From Pseudarthrobacter chlorophenolicus A6 (GTDB lineage: Bacteria; Actinomycetota; Actinomycetes; Actinomycetales; Micrococcaceae), in assembly GCF_000022025.1 (NCBI RefSeq), contig NC_011886.1:3017209-3081208 (forward strand): a DNA stretch of 64,000 bases, given 5' to 3'. The translations under genes and the position numbers were made by a program. Below are positions 56,995 to 64,000 of the stretch, piece after piece. The number at the start of each line of letters is the position of its first letter. The stretch's first letter is position 1. Below the pieces are notes generated by a model. That model ran no database searches. It had not been told where the DNA came from and was given only the letters and a program-made list of their open reading frames with translations.

Positions 56995-59079
56995 TTACCA
57001 CTTGCCCTTGCGGTTGAAGTCGCGGTGACCGCTGTCGCCGCCGCTGCGGGGCTTGCGGGAGCCGTCGCCGTGGCCGCCGAAGCGGGAATCGCTGGACTGG
57101 CCGCGGCTGTAGTTGTCCGAACCGAAGCTGCGCTCGGAACGCTCACTGTATGAGCGGCCGCCGCGGTCCGCCGACGAACGCTCGCCGTCGTTCTTCCGGA
57201 ATTCCTTCTTGAACCCGCCATTGCCCTTGAAGTTGCCGCCGCGGTCCCCACCACGGTTGCCCTGGTAGGCGCCACGGTCACCCGAGGGCTTGCGGCCGTT
57301 GTCCAGTTCGAGGTGGATCAGCTCGCCGCCGATCCGGGTGCGGGACAGTGCCCGCAGCTGCTCGGGGCTCAGGTCCGCGGGCAGTTCCACCAGGGAGTGG
57401 TCCGAGCGGATGTCGATGCCGCCGATCTGCGCGGAGGAGATGCCACCCTCGTTGGCGATGGCGCCCACGATCGAACCCGGCATGACACGCTGGCGGCGGC
57501 CCACCGCGATGCGGTAGGTGGCGTTGCCCTCGGTCAGCTGGCGGGAGGGGCCACGGGAGCCGAAGCCGTCCTTGGAGCGCTCGCGCTTCTGGAAGTCGGG
57601 AGCCGCAGCCAGTTCCTTGACCAGCAGCGGCTGTCCGCCCTGGGCCATGACGGCCAGTGCCGCAGCGATTTCTGCTGCCGGCACCTTGTGCTCTTCTTCG
57701 TAGGAAGCGATGAGGTCGCGGAACATCGAGACGTCCTCGGAGGCGAGGGTTTCCGTGATGCGCTCGGCGAACTTGCCCAGGCGAAGCGTGTTCACCGTTT
57801 CCGCGGTGGGCAGGTGCATCTGCTCCACGGACTGGCGGGTTGCCTTTTCAATGGCGCGCAGCAGGTACTTCTCGCGGGGCGTCATGAACAGGATCGCGTC
57901 ACCGTTGCGGCCGGCGCGGCCGGTGCGGCCGATCCGGTGCACGTAGGACTCGGTGTCGTGCGGGATGTCGTAGTTGATGACGTGGCTGATGCGCTCCACG
58001 TCCAGGCCGCGGGCCGCGACGTCGGTGGCCACGAGGATGTCGATCCGGCCTTCCTTCAGCGCGTCCACGGTGCGTTCGCGCTGCTGCTGCGGGATGTCGC
58101 CGTTGATGGCGGCAGCCTGGAAACCGCGGGACTTCAGCTTGTCAGCCAGGTCCTCGGTGGCCATCTTGGTGCGCACGAAGGCGATGACGCCGTCGAACTC
58201 TTCAACCTCGAGGATGCGGGTCATGGCATCCAGCTTCTGCGGGCCCATGATCTGCAGGTAGCGCTGGCGGATGTTGGTGCCCGTGGAAGTCTTGGTCTTG
58301 ACCGAGATCTCGGCGGGGTCATTCAGGTACTGCTTGGACATCCGGCGGATCTGGCCCGGCATGGTGGCAGAGAACAGCGCCACCTGGCGGTCCTCCGGCG
58401 TCTGCTGGAAGATCTGCTCCACGTCTTCAGCAAAGCCCATCCGCAGCATTTCGTCGGCCTCGTCCAGCACCAGGTACTGCAGCTCGGACAGGTCCAGGGA
58501 ACCCTTGGAGATGTGGTCGATCACGCGGCCGGGGGTACCCACAACAACCTGGGCGCCGCGGCGCAGGCCGGCCAGCTGGGGTCCGTACGCGGAGCCGCCG
58601 TACACGGGCAGGACGGTGAAGTCGTCAATGTGCTTGGCGTAGGAGGTGAAGGCCTCGGCCACCTGGAGCGCCAGCTCACGGGTGGGGGCGAGGACCAGGG
58701 CCTGGGTCTTGCGGGACGGGCCGTTGAGGTCGTGGAGTTCAGCCAGGCGGGACAGTGCCGGCACTGCGAATGCTGCAGTCTTGCCGGTACCGGTCTGCGC
58801 CAGGCCAACAACGTCGCGGCCTTCGAGCAGCAGCGGGATGGTGGCAGCCTGGATGGGCGAGGGCTTCTCGTATCCAACATCCTGCAGGGCAGCCAGGACG
58901 CGGCCGTCGATGCCGAGATCGGCGAACTTGACGGCGTTTTCGTCAGCGTCGGCACCGGCTTTGGCGTCAGTGGAGTCTCCGGCGTCAGCTGCGGGAGCGG
59001 CAGCCGGGGCTGCTTCCTCGGTGGCGGGGTTTGCTGCCTCGACGATGACGTCGGTGGTTTCGTTCTGGTTTTCGGGCAT
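56995..59079 (-). CDS. deaD: DEAD-box ATP-dependent RNA helicase (DeaD/CsdA type)
   Basis: This protein of about 694 residues unwinds structured RNA in ribosome assembly and cold adaptation. After an acidic Ala/Glu N-terminal part come the Q motif, motif I AQTGTGKTAAFAVP, motif II VLDEADEMLRMGF, motif III LFSATMPGQ and motif VI HRIGRTGRAGRNG. A DbpA-like RNA-binding domain follows (RIAVGRRQRVMPGSIVGAIA). The tail is rich in Arg, Gly, Ser and Asp. I chose the ATG at 59079 (MPENQNET); an ATG at 59100 is possible. A gene of this kind with a long leader is often cold-induced. Confidence 0.95.
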   Translation of the reverse strand: MPENQNETTDVIVEAANPATEEAAPAAAPAADAGDSTDAKAGADADENAVKFADLGIDGRVLAALQDVGYEKPSPIQAATIPLLLEGRDVVGLAQTGTGKTAAFAVPALSRLAELHDLNGPSRKTQALVLAPTRELALQVAEAFTSYAKHIDDFTVLPVYGGSAYGPQLAGLRRGAQVVVGTPGRVIDHISKGSLDLSELQYLVLDEADEMLRMGFAEDVEQIFQQTPEDRQVALFSATMPGQIRRMSKQYLNDPAEISVKTKTSTGTNIRQRYLQIMGPQKLDAMTRILEVEEFDGVIAFVRTKMATEDLADKLKSRGFQAAAINGDIPQQQRERTVDALKEGRIDILVATDVAARGLDVERISHVINYDIPHDTESYVHRIGRTGRAGRNGDAILFMTPREKYLLRAIEKATRQSVEQMHLPTAETVNTLRLGKFAERITETLASEDVSMFRDLIASYEEEHKVPAAEIAAALAVMAQGGQPLLVKELAAAPDFQKRERSKDGFGSRGPSRQLTEGNATYRIAVGRRQRVMPGSIVGAIANEGGISSAQIGGIDIRSDHSLVELPADLSPEQLRALSRTRIGGELIHLELDNGRKPSGDRGAYQGNRGGDRGGNFKGNGGFKKEFRKNDGERSSADRGGRSYSERSERSFGSDNYSRGQSSDSRFGGHGDGSRKPRSGGDSGHRDFNRKGKW

Positions 59080-59486
59080 AGGGAGATATTCCTCATCCAT
59101 AGGGGGCCAGGCGGCACTACCCGGGGGTGAGCGGAGCCGCAGTACGCGTGCCGTGGGTGCCGGGCAAACGTTGACCGGCCGGTCACAGAAGTCCGGCGCT
59201 TTCGCAATCCCGTGGCAGGACTTCGCGCTGCATCTCTTGGCTGCTATCCCAGCAGTCTGTACAGCGTTTTCTTTAGCCGGCTCTCCCTATGAAAATGCCC
59301 GCATCGCTTGCGCGGGCCCCAACACTTGCCAGTCCTGCCTCAAAAATTGGGCAGGAATAAGGGATTTCCGGAGTGGGGGATGTTTCAAGTGTAAGGTATG
59401 CGCGCCCCGCGCTGGTAATCCAACGGGCGACGACGGCGGTGAGGTTGCGCACATGGCGCGGCCGCAGCGCGTACTGCGGCCCGGCG
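59080..59486. other. deaD upstream region, no gene seen
   Basis: This 407-nt gap carries the deaD leader and the end of the MOSC transcript. A perfect 14-bp palindrome, TGACCGGCCGGTCA, lies at 59172-59185, about 95 nt before the deaD start. I see no coding frame on either strand that stands out. No promoter can be fixed with confidence. Confidence 0.5.
59297..59317 (-). terminator. terminator-like hairpin after the MOSC gene
   Basis: On the minus strand GCCCGC (59317-59312) pairs with GCGGGC (59302-59297) and is followed by ATTTTC. The stem is short (6 bp), but the T run supports termination of the MOSC transcript. Confidence 0.55.
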
Positions 59487-60143
59487 CTACTGCCCCAGCC
59501 GGCGCAGCAAAGCCTCGAACTTCTTGCCGAACTCGGGCTGCTGGAGCCTGATCTCGCCGTCGGCCTCGGCATCCCGGAGCGCCTCCATGGACTCCAGGTC
59601 CGGATCGCTGAACCACTTGCCCACGGTGACACCGTGCCGCGGAACGTACGTGCGGTGGATGTGGTCTCCCGCCTGGATGCTGCCGGTCCTGATGACCCGC
59701 AGGTAGGCTCCCACCCGCCCTTCGTCGGTGAAACGCTTGACCCACTGGCGCTCCCCCAGCCGCCGTTGGAACGTGGCGCACGGCGTACGCGGAGAAGTCA
59801 CCTCCAGTTCGACATCCAGCCCGATCTTCCACCGCTCCCCGATCACCGCCGAGGTGGCATCAATCCCGGCCACCCGGAGGTTCTCGCCGAACTCGCCCGG
59901 CGGAACATCCCGCTGCAGCACGCCGCCCCAGTAGTCCGCATCAGCTTGGGAATACGCGTAAATGGCTTGGTCCGGGCCGCCGTGGTGGACACGGTTGGCC
60001 TGGATGTCACCCGTCAGTCCCAGCCGGTGAACCTTGACCGGCCCCTCGGCCGGGCGCTTGTCGATGGCTGTCACGCCCACGTTGGAGGCGTCCGGCAGGA
60101 GCTGGTGGACGCGGCAGACGGCAAGCAGTGAAGCGGTTTCCAT
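59487..60143 (-). CDS. MOSC-domain protein (YiiM-like)
   Basis: This 218-residue protein has a MOSC domain, related to the sulfur-carrying end of molybdenum cofactor sulfurases and to YiiM. Seen are GPVKVHRLGLTGDIQANRVH, the conserved GGPDQAIYAYSQADADYW, GEFGENLRVAG and the likely sulfur-carrier cysteine in SPRTPCATFQRRLG. YiiM-type proteins reduce N-hydroxylated compounds through molybdenum cofactor. TAGACT ends 6 nt before the ATG, and the YgiB-like operon is divergent. Confidence 0.9.
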   Translation of the reverse strand: METASLLAVCRVHQLLPDASNVGVTAIDKRPAEGPVKVHRLGLTGDIQANRVHHGGPDQAIYAYSQADADYWGGVLQRDVPPGEFGENLRVAGIDATSAVIGERWKIGLDVELEVTSPRTPCATFQRRLGERQWVKRFTDEGRVGAYLRVIRTGSIQAGDHIHRTYVPRHGVTVGKWFSDPDLESMEALRDAEADGEIRLQQPEFGKKFEALLRRLGQ

Positions 60144-60155
60144 GGCTCCAGTCTA
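60144..60155 (-). promoter_or_regulatory. leaderless -10 element for the MOSC gene
   Basis: On the minus strand TAGACT (60155-60150) is followed by GGAGCC and then the ATG at 60143. Confidence 0.45.
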
Positions 60156-60301
60156 GGGTCCGCCCGTTTGGGCCGCCCTGTGGGCAGTTCTCCCCTGTTT
60201 TAGGCTCGCAGCGGGCACCGGCAGGGACTACGCTGATGTGCAGATCACAACTTGGGGTGCAGCGCTGTGCCCAATTCACGTGGATGACTGAGGGGGACGC
60301 C

Positions 60302-60925
60302 GTGGATCCAGACGACAAAGGTCCAAAGAACGGGCCAGACAACCAACCGGGCAGCAACGGCGGGCCCGGCGACGGTGCTCCTTCCCCAAATGGGGGCAAT
60401 ACCCCCAAACCTCCTCCGTGGCAGGTTCCCAAGCCGGAGCTTCGCCCGGACCTCCTCAATGAACCCGTCACACCCGTGGACCCGTTCGCCCGGGACCGGG
60501 AGAAGCAGCAGAACGAGGCAGCAGCCCGGAAGAAGCGCTCCCAGCGGCGCACCGTCGTGGTCGGCCTGGGCGTGACGGCCCTGCTCGCCGGCACCATCAC
60601 CGCCGTTGTGGCCAGTAACCAGGACGATCCCGAGTACGCCCAGGTGTGCTTCAACGACGAAACCGGCGAGCGCGTCGAGGACCGCAACTGCGACAGCTCC
60701 TCCGGACGCAGCGGCGGCCTCTACGCCTGGTACTTCTACTCCCGCGGTGCCTCCGTCCCCGCCGTGGGCCAGAACCGGTCCACGGCGCCCAACTACACCC
60801 GGACCATGCCCAGCGGCGCGAAAGCCTCCACAGGCTACAGCAGCAAGGGCGGCACGGTCAGCCGCGGCGGCTTCGGCACCAGCGCCAAGAGCGGCACCAG
60901 CGGCGGCAAGAGTTCGGGGGGCTGA
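60302..60925 (+). CDS. YgiB-like (DUF1190) membrane-anchored protein
   Basis: This 207-residue protein has a Pro/Asp-rich N-terminal part of about 80 residues, one membrane helix (VVVGLGVTALLAGTITAVVA) and an outer domain. The outer domain has cysteines in YAQVCFNDETGERVEDRNCD, WYFYSRGASVPAVG and the Gly/Ser tail VSRGGFGTSAKSGTSGG, all like YgiB of Escherichia coli. In that species ygiB lies before ygiC, a ligase-like gene; the same order is seen here. I chose the GTG at 60302 because GAGGGGG lies just upstream. Confidence 0.78.
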   Translation: MDPDDKGPKNGPDNQPGSNGGPGDGAPSPNGGNTPKPPPWQVPKPELRPDLLNEPVTPVDPFARDREKQQNEAAARKKRSQRRTVVVGLGVTALLAGTITAVVASNQDDPEYAQVCFNDETGERVEDRNCDSSSGRSGGLYAWYFYSRGASVPAVGQNRSTAPNYTRTMPSGAKASTGYSSKGGTVSRGGFGTSAKSGTSGGKSSGG

Positions 60926-60927
60926 GC

Positions 60928-62139
60928 GTGAAGCGGTTGCTGTCAAACCCACGCCCGGGCTGGAAACAGAAAATTGAAGAACAGGGCCTGGTCTTCTCCA
61001 CCACCACCATGGATGACGGCCGGAAGATCGAGTACTGGAACGAGTCCGCCTACTACGAGTTCACCGAAGATGAGGTGGAGCGGCTCGAGGAGACGGCCGA
61101 GGAGATGCACCGCAAGTGCCTCGAGGCTGCCAAGTTCCTGGCCAGCGGCGCCATGGGCCCCATCGGTATCGGCCCGCAGGCCCTCGAGCTGGCCGCCGAA
61201 TCGCTCCAGGCGGGCGACGTTGACGTCTACGGCCGGTTCGACTTCATCTACGACGGCCGGGGCGGCCCGGCCAAGATGCTCGAATACAACGCGGACACCC
61301 CCACCGGCCTGATCGAGGCTGCCGTGGCCCAGTGGTTCTGGCTCCAGGACGTGTTCCCGGAAAAGGACCAGTGGAACGGCATTCATGAAGCGCTGATCCG
61401 GCAGTGGAAGAAATTCCAGTACCGCACCGGCATGTCCACCCTGCATGTGGCCCACTCCGAGGTGGAGGAATCCGGCGAAGACTGGATGACGGCGGCCTAC
61501 ATGCGGGACGCCGCCAGCCAGGCCGGCTGGACCACCATCGGCATCAACATGTCCGACATCGGCTGGGACCCCAACCTGAACCGGTTCGTGGACATGGACA
61601 ACTTCATGATCAGCACCATCTTCAAGCTCTACCCGTGGGAGCTGATGATGAAGGAACCGTTCGGACCCCGCCTGCTGGAACGTGCCCACAACCCGCGCTG
61701 GGTGGAACCGGCATGGAAAATGCTGCTCTCCAACAAAGCGCTCCTCGCCGCGCTCTGGCACCTCTACCCCAACCACCCCAACCTGCTGCCGGCCTACCTG
61801 GACAATCCCGGTCCGCTGAAGGAGTGGGTGGCCAAGCCGCTGCACGGCCGCGAGGGCGACAACATCAAGATCCACGCGCCGGGAATCAGCCTGGAACAGC
61901 CCGGCGGGTACGGCCGCGAAGGCTGGTGCTACCAGCAGTACCATCAGCTGCCCGACTTCGACGGCAACCATCCCGTCCTGGGCCTGTGGGTGGTGGACGG
62001 CGAATCCGTGGGTTGCGGCATCCGGGAATCGGACGGGCCCATCACGGACTACTTCTGCCGCTTCGTCCCGAACACCATCGACGCGCCCGCACCGCTGGGC
62101 GCCGGAACTTCCTCCAGCAAGGCAGGTATCACCCTATGA
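60928..62139 (+). CDS. glutathionylspermidine-synthase-like ATP-grasp ligase (YgiC-like)
   Basis: This 403-residue protein matches the C-terminal amide-ligase domain of glutathionylspermidine synthase and YgiC. Seen are FDFIYDGRGGPAKMLEYNAD with the ATP-site acid, then EPFGPRLLERAHNPRWVEPA and PLHGREGDNIKIHAPG. The C-terminal QQYHQLPDFDGNHPVLGLWV and CGIRESDGPITDYFCRFVP follow. Actinobacteria use mycothiol, so a glutathione substrate is unlikely; the true peptide and amine partners are unknown. The start is a GTG with GGGGGG upstream, 2 nt after the YgiB-like gene. Confidence 0.88.
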   Translation: MKRLLSNPRPGWKQKIEEQGLVFSTTTMDDGRKIEYWNESAYYEFTEDEVERLEETAEEMHRKCLEAAKFLASGAMGPIGIGPQALELAAESLQAGDVDVYGRFDFIYDGRGGPAKMLEYNADTPTGLIEAAVAQWFWLQDVFPEKDQWNGIHEALIRQWKKFQYRTGMSTLHVAHSEVEESGEDWMTAAYMRDAASQAGWTTIGINMSDIGWDPNLNRFVDMDNFMISTIFKLYPWELMMKEPFGPRLLERAHNPRWVEPAWKMLLSNKALLAALWHLYPNHPNLLPAYLDNPGPLKEWVAKPLHGREGDNIKIHAPGISLEQPGGYGREGWCYQQYHQLPDFDGNHPVLGLWVVDGESVGCGIRESDGPITDYFCRFVPNTIDAPAPLGAGTSSSKAGITL

Positions 62140-63629
62140 GCACAGACATGACGACGGCGGGAGGCCAGGGCGGCGCGCCCGGAACCAACGTCCAGGCCAA
62201 GGGCCTGCGCGCCGGCATCCTGGACCTCGGCGACTCCGTCATGCTCGGCCTCGCCTCCACGGCGCCGGTGTACTCCCTGGCGGCGACGCTGGGCCTGATC
62301 GTGGCGGTCAACGGCAACTACACCCCGCTTGTATTGCTGCTCGGGTTCATCCCGGTCCTGTTCATCGCCTATGCCTTCCGGGAACTGAACAGTGCCATAC
62401 CGGACTGCGGCACCACGTTCACCTGGTCGCGGCGGGCGTTCGGCCCCTGGGCGGGCTGGATGGGCGGCTGGGGTGTGGCGCTCGCCGGCATCGTGGTGCT
62501 GGCGAACCTCGCCCAGGTGGCGGGGCAGTACCTGTGGCTGCTTATCGGTGACGGATCACTGGCCCAGAACAAGCTGGTGGTTACCGGCACGGGTGTGCTC
62601 TTCATCGCGCTCATGACCCTGGTGAATTACCGGGGCATCCGGCTGGGTGAGCACGTGCAGCGGGTCCTGACGTATGTGCAGTACATCGCGCTGGGCATCT
62701 TCGCTTTGGCGATCGTGATCAGGATCGTGGGCGGCCCGCCGGAGGGGCAGGCGTTCGACTTCGAGTGGTTCAACCCGGTGGGCGCCTTCGCCGATCCCGG
62801 GGCCGTGGTGCACGGCGCCCTCCTGGCCCTGTTCATCTACTGGGGCTGGGACACCTGCCTGGCCCTGAACGAGGAAACCGAAAATCCGTCAAAGACCCCC
62901 GGCAGGGGCGCCGTGATCTCGGCGTTCGTCCTGGTGGCCATCTACGTTTCCGTGGCGCTGCTGGTCATGATGTACGCCACCGTGGGCAGCGACGGCATTG
63001 GCCTGGGCAACGAGGCCAACCAGGACGATGTCTTCCTGGCCATGAAGGACGTGGTGCTGGGCCCGTGGGGCTGGCTGATCGTCGTCGCGGTCCTGGCCTC
63101 CGTGCTGTCCTCCACCCAGACCACCATCCTGCCCACGGCCCGCGGCACGTTGTCGATGGGCACGCACGGCGCCCTGCCGCCCAAGTTCGGCGAGGTGCAC
63201 CCGAAGAACCAGACTCCGGGCTTCTCCACCAAGGTGATGGGCATCGCGGCCGGGGCGTACTACGTGGCCATGAGCTTCCTGAGCGAGAACCTGCTGGCCG
63301 ATTCCATCAGTGCCATCAGCCTGTTCATCGCGTTCTACTACGCGCTGACCGGTTTCGCCTGCTTCTGGTACTTCAGGGGTACCCTCCGCGAATCGGCGCG
63401 CAACCTGTGGTTCCGCGGCATCTTCCCGCTGCTGGGCGCACTGCTTCTCACCGCGGCATTCTTCATCTCAGCCGTCCAGATGTGGGACCCGGCCTACGGC
63501 GATACGCAGATCTTCGGCGTGGGCGGTGCGTTCGTCAGCGGCGTGGTACTGCTGGCCCTGGGCGTGGTGCTCGCCGCCGTCTGCCGGTTCCTGCCCTCCA
63601 CCCGCGGCTACTTCCTGGCGAAGCGATGA
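62136..63629 (+). CDS. APC-family amino-acid/amine permease
   Basis: This 497-residue protein has about 12 membrane helices of the APC superfamily. The N-terminal helix has LGDSVMLGLASTAPVYSLAA, the family bend before the first helix. Others are AYAFRELNSAIPDCGTTFTW and ALFIYWGWDTCLALNEETEN, and SSTQTTILPTARGTLSMGTH. It overlaps the ligase gene by 4 nt. It may import the amine or amino acid that the ligase conjugates, but the substrate is inferred only. Confidence 0.93.
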   Translation: MSTDMTTAGGQGGAPGTNVQAKGLRAGILDLGDSVMLGLASTAPVYSLAATLGLIVAVNGNYTPLVLLLGFIPVLFIAYAFRELNSAIPDCGTTFTWSRRAFGPWAGWMGGWGVALAGIVVLANLAQVAGQYLWLLIGDGSLAQNKLVVTGTGVLFIALMTLVNYRGIRLGEHVQRVLTYVQYIALGIFALAIVIRIVGGPPEGQAFDFEWFNPVGAFADPGAVVHGALLALFIYWGWDTCLALNEETENPSKTPGRGAVISAFVLVAIYVSVALLVMMYATVGSDGIGLGNEANQDDVFLAMKDVVLGPWGWLIVVAVLASVLSSTQTTILPTARGTLSMGTHGALPPKFGEVHPKNQTPGFSTKVMGIAAGAYYVAMSFLSENLLADSISAISLFIAFYYALTGFACFWYFRGTLRESARNLWFRGIFPLLGALLLTAAFFISAVQMWDPAYGDTQIFGVGGAFVSGVVLLALGVVLAAVCRFLPSTRGYFLAKR

Positions 63630-64000
63630 CCCGTGACCCCCTGACCGCCGGCGCATCGGACATCCTGGACCTCGACGCCCTGCTCAGCGGGGAGGAACTG
63701 GCGCTGCGGCAGAAGGTCCGGGACTTCACGGTCCAGCGAATCAAATCGGACATTGCCCGGTGGTACGAGGACGGCGTCTTCCCGGTGGAACTCGCGCCCG
63801 AACTCGGTGAGCTCGGCGTGCTGGGCATGCACCTGGAGGGCTACGGCTGCCCGGGCCGGACCGCCGTCGAGTACGGCCTGGCGGCCATGGAGCTGGAGGC
63901 AGGCGACTCCGGGATCCGCACCTTCGTTTCGGTCCAGGGCTCGCTGGCGATGACCGCCATCCACACCTGGGGCTCCGAGGAGCAGAAGCAGGAATGGTTG
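63626..64000 (+). CDS. acyl-CoA dehydrogenase, glutaryl-CoA dehydrogenase type (partial)
   Basis: The first 125 residues of an acyl-CoA dehydrogenase are seen; the gene runs off the window. The N-terminal domain LLSGEELALRQKVRDFTVQR, then LGVLGMHLEGYGCPGRTAVE and MELEAGDSGIRTFVSVQGSL closely resembles glutaryl-CoA dehydrogenase. That enzyme makes crotonyl-CoA in lysine, cadaverine and tryptophan breakdown. The ATG overlaps the permease stop by 4 nt, so it is part of the same operon. The catalytic glutamate lies beyond the end. Confidence 0.85.
   Translation, partial: MTRDPLTAGASDILDLDALLSGEELALRQKVRDFTVQRIKSDIARWYEDGVFPVELAPELGELGVLGMHLEGYGCPGRTAVEYGLAAMELEAGDSGIRTFVSVQGSLAMTAIHTWGSEEQKQEWL

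Noticed and set aside
57313..59130. Long open frame antisense to the DEAD-box helicase
   Set aside because: All helicase motifs lie on the minus strand. The plus-strand frame has no recognisable protein features.

Overview
The window is high-GC actinobacterial chromosome, most likely from Arthrobacter, Pseudarthrobacter or a close relative in the Micrococcaceae. The evidence is the strong GC3 bias, a mycothiol synthase, a GlnR-type regulator, PspC-type envelope-stress proteins, and the gene order rpoBC / rplJL / rplKA / nusG / secE / tRNA-Trp / aspC. It is mostly core genome. I see no insertion sequence, prophage, CRISPR array or integrative element.

Layout: 0.4-8 kb holds rpoC and rpoB (minus strand) with a likely rpoB promoter. 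8-10.6 kb holds a lipoprotein and a plus-strand thiolase/ybaK pair. 10.7-17.3 kb is the ribosomal and transcription cluster (rplL, rplJ, two tandem double-GNAT genes, rplA, rplK, nusG, secE, tRNA-Trp). 17.5-24.4 kb holds an aspartate-type aminotransferase, a divergent PspC two-component envelope-stress module and pfkA. 24.5-36 kb holds a GNAT, an MFS exporter, ankyrin/ygfZ, a flavodoxin-like protein, a nitrobindin-like protein, a 37-aa microprotein, a permease, glnR, mshD, ppk and a MutT1-like hydrolase. 36-41 kb holds a GntR(YtrA-type)/membrane-protein operon with a large palindromic operator, then thyA-folA and asd. 41-46.5 kb holds an AlkZ-like protein, murB, an MFS protein and a HadB/HadA-like dehydratase pair. 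46.5-56.3 kb holds metabolic genes (DUF2797, CitE-like, VOC/HxlR, aldo-keto reductase, alpha-glucosidase, Na+/H+ antiporter, a reductase pair, a second YidC). 56.4-59.1 kb holds tRNA-Met, tRNA-Thr and a DEAD-box helicase. 59.5-64 kb holds a MOSC protein and a tightly coupled operon (YgiB-like, glutathionylspermidine-synthase-like ligase, amino-acid permease, glutaryl-CoA-dehydrogenase-type gene) that runs off the end.

Themes: at least thirteen genes lack a Shine-Dalgarno sequence and instead have a -10-like hexamer ending 6-7 nt before the start codon, the arrangement expected for leaderless mRNAs. Several intergenic inverted or direct repeats look like dispersed families. The best candidates for undescribed biology are the YgiB/ligase/permease/dehydrogenase operon at the right end and the GntR/membrane-protein operon at 36-38 kb.
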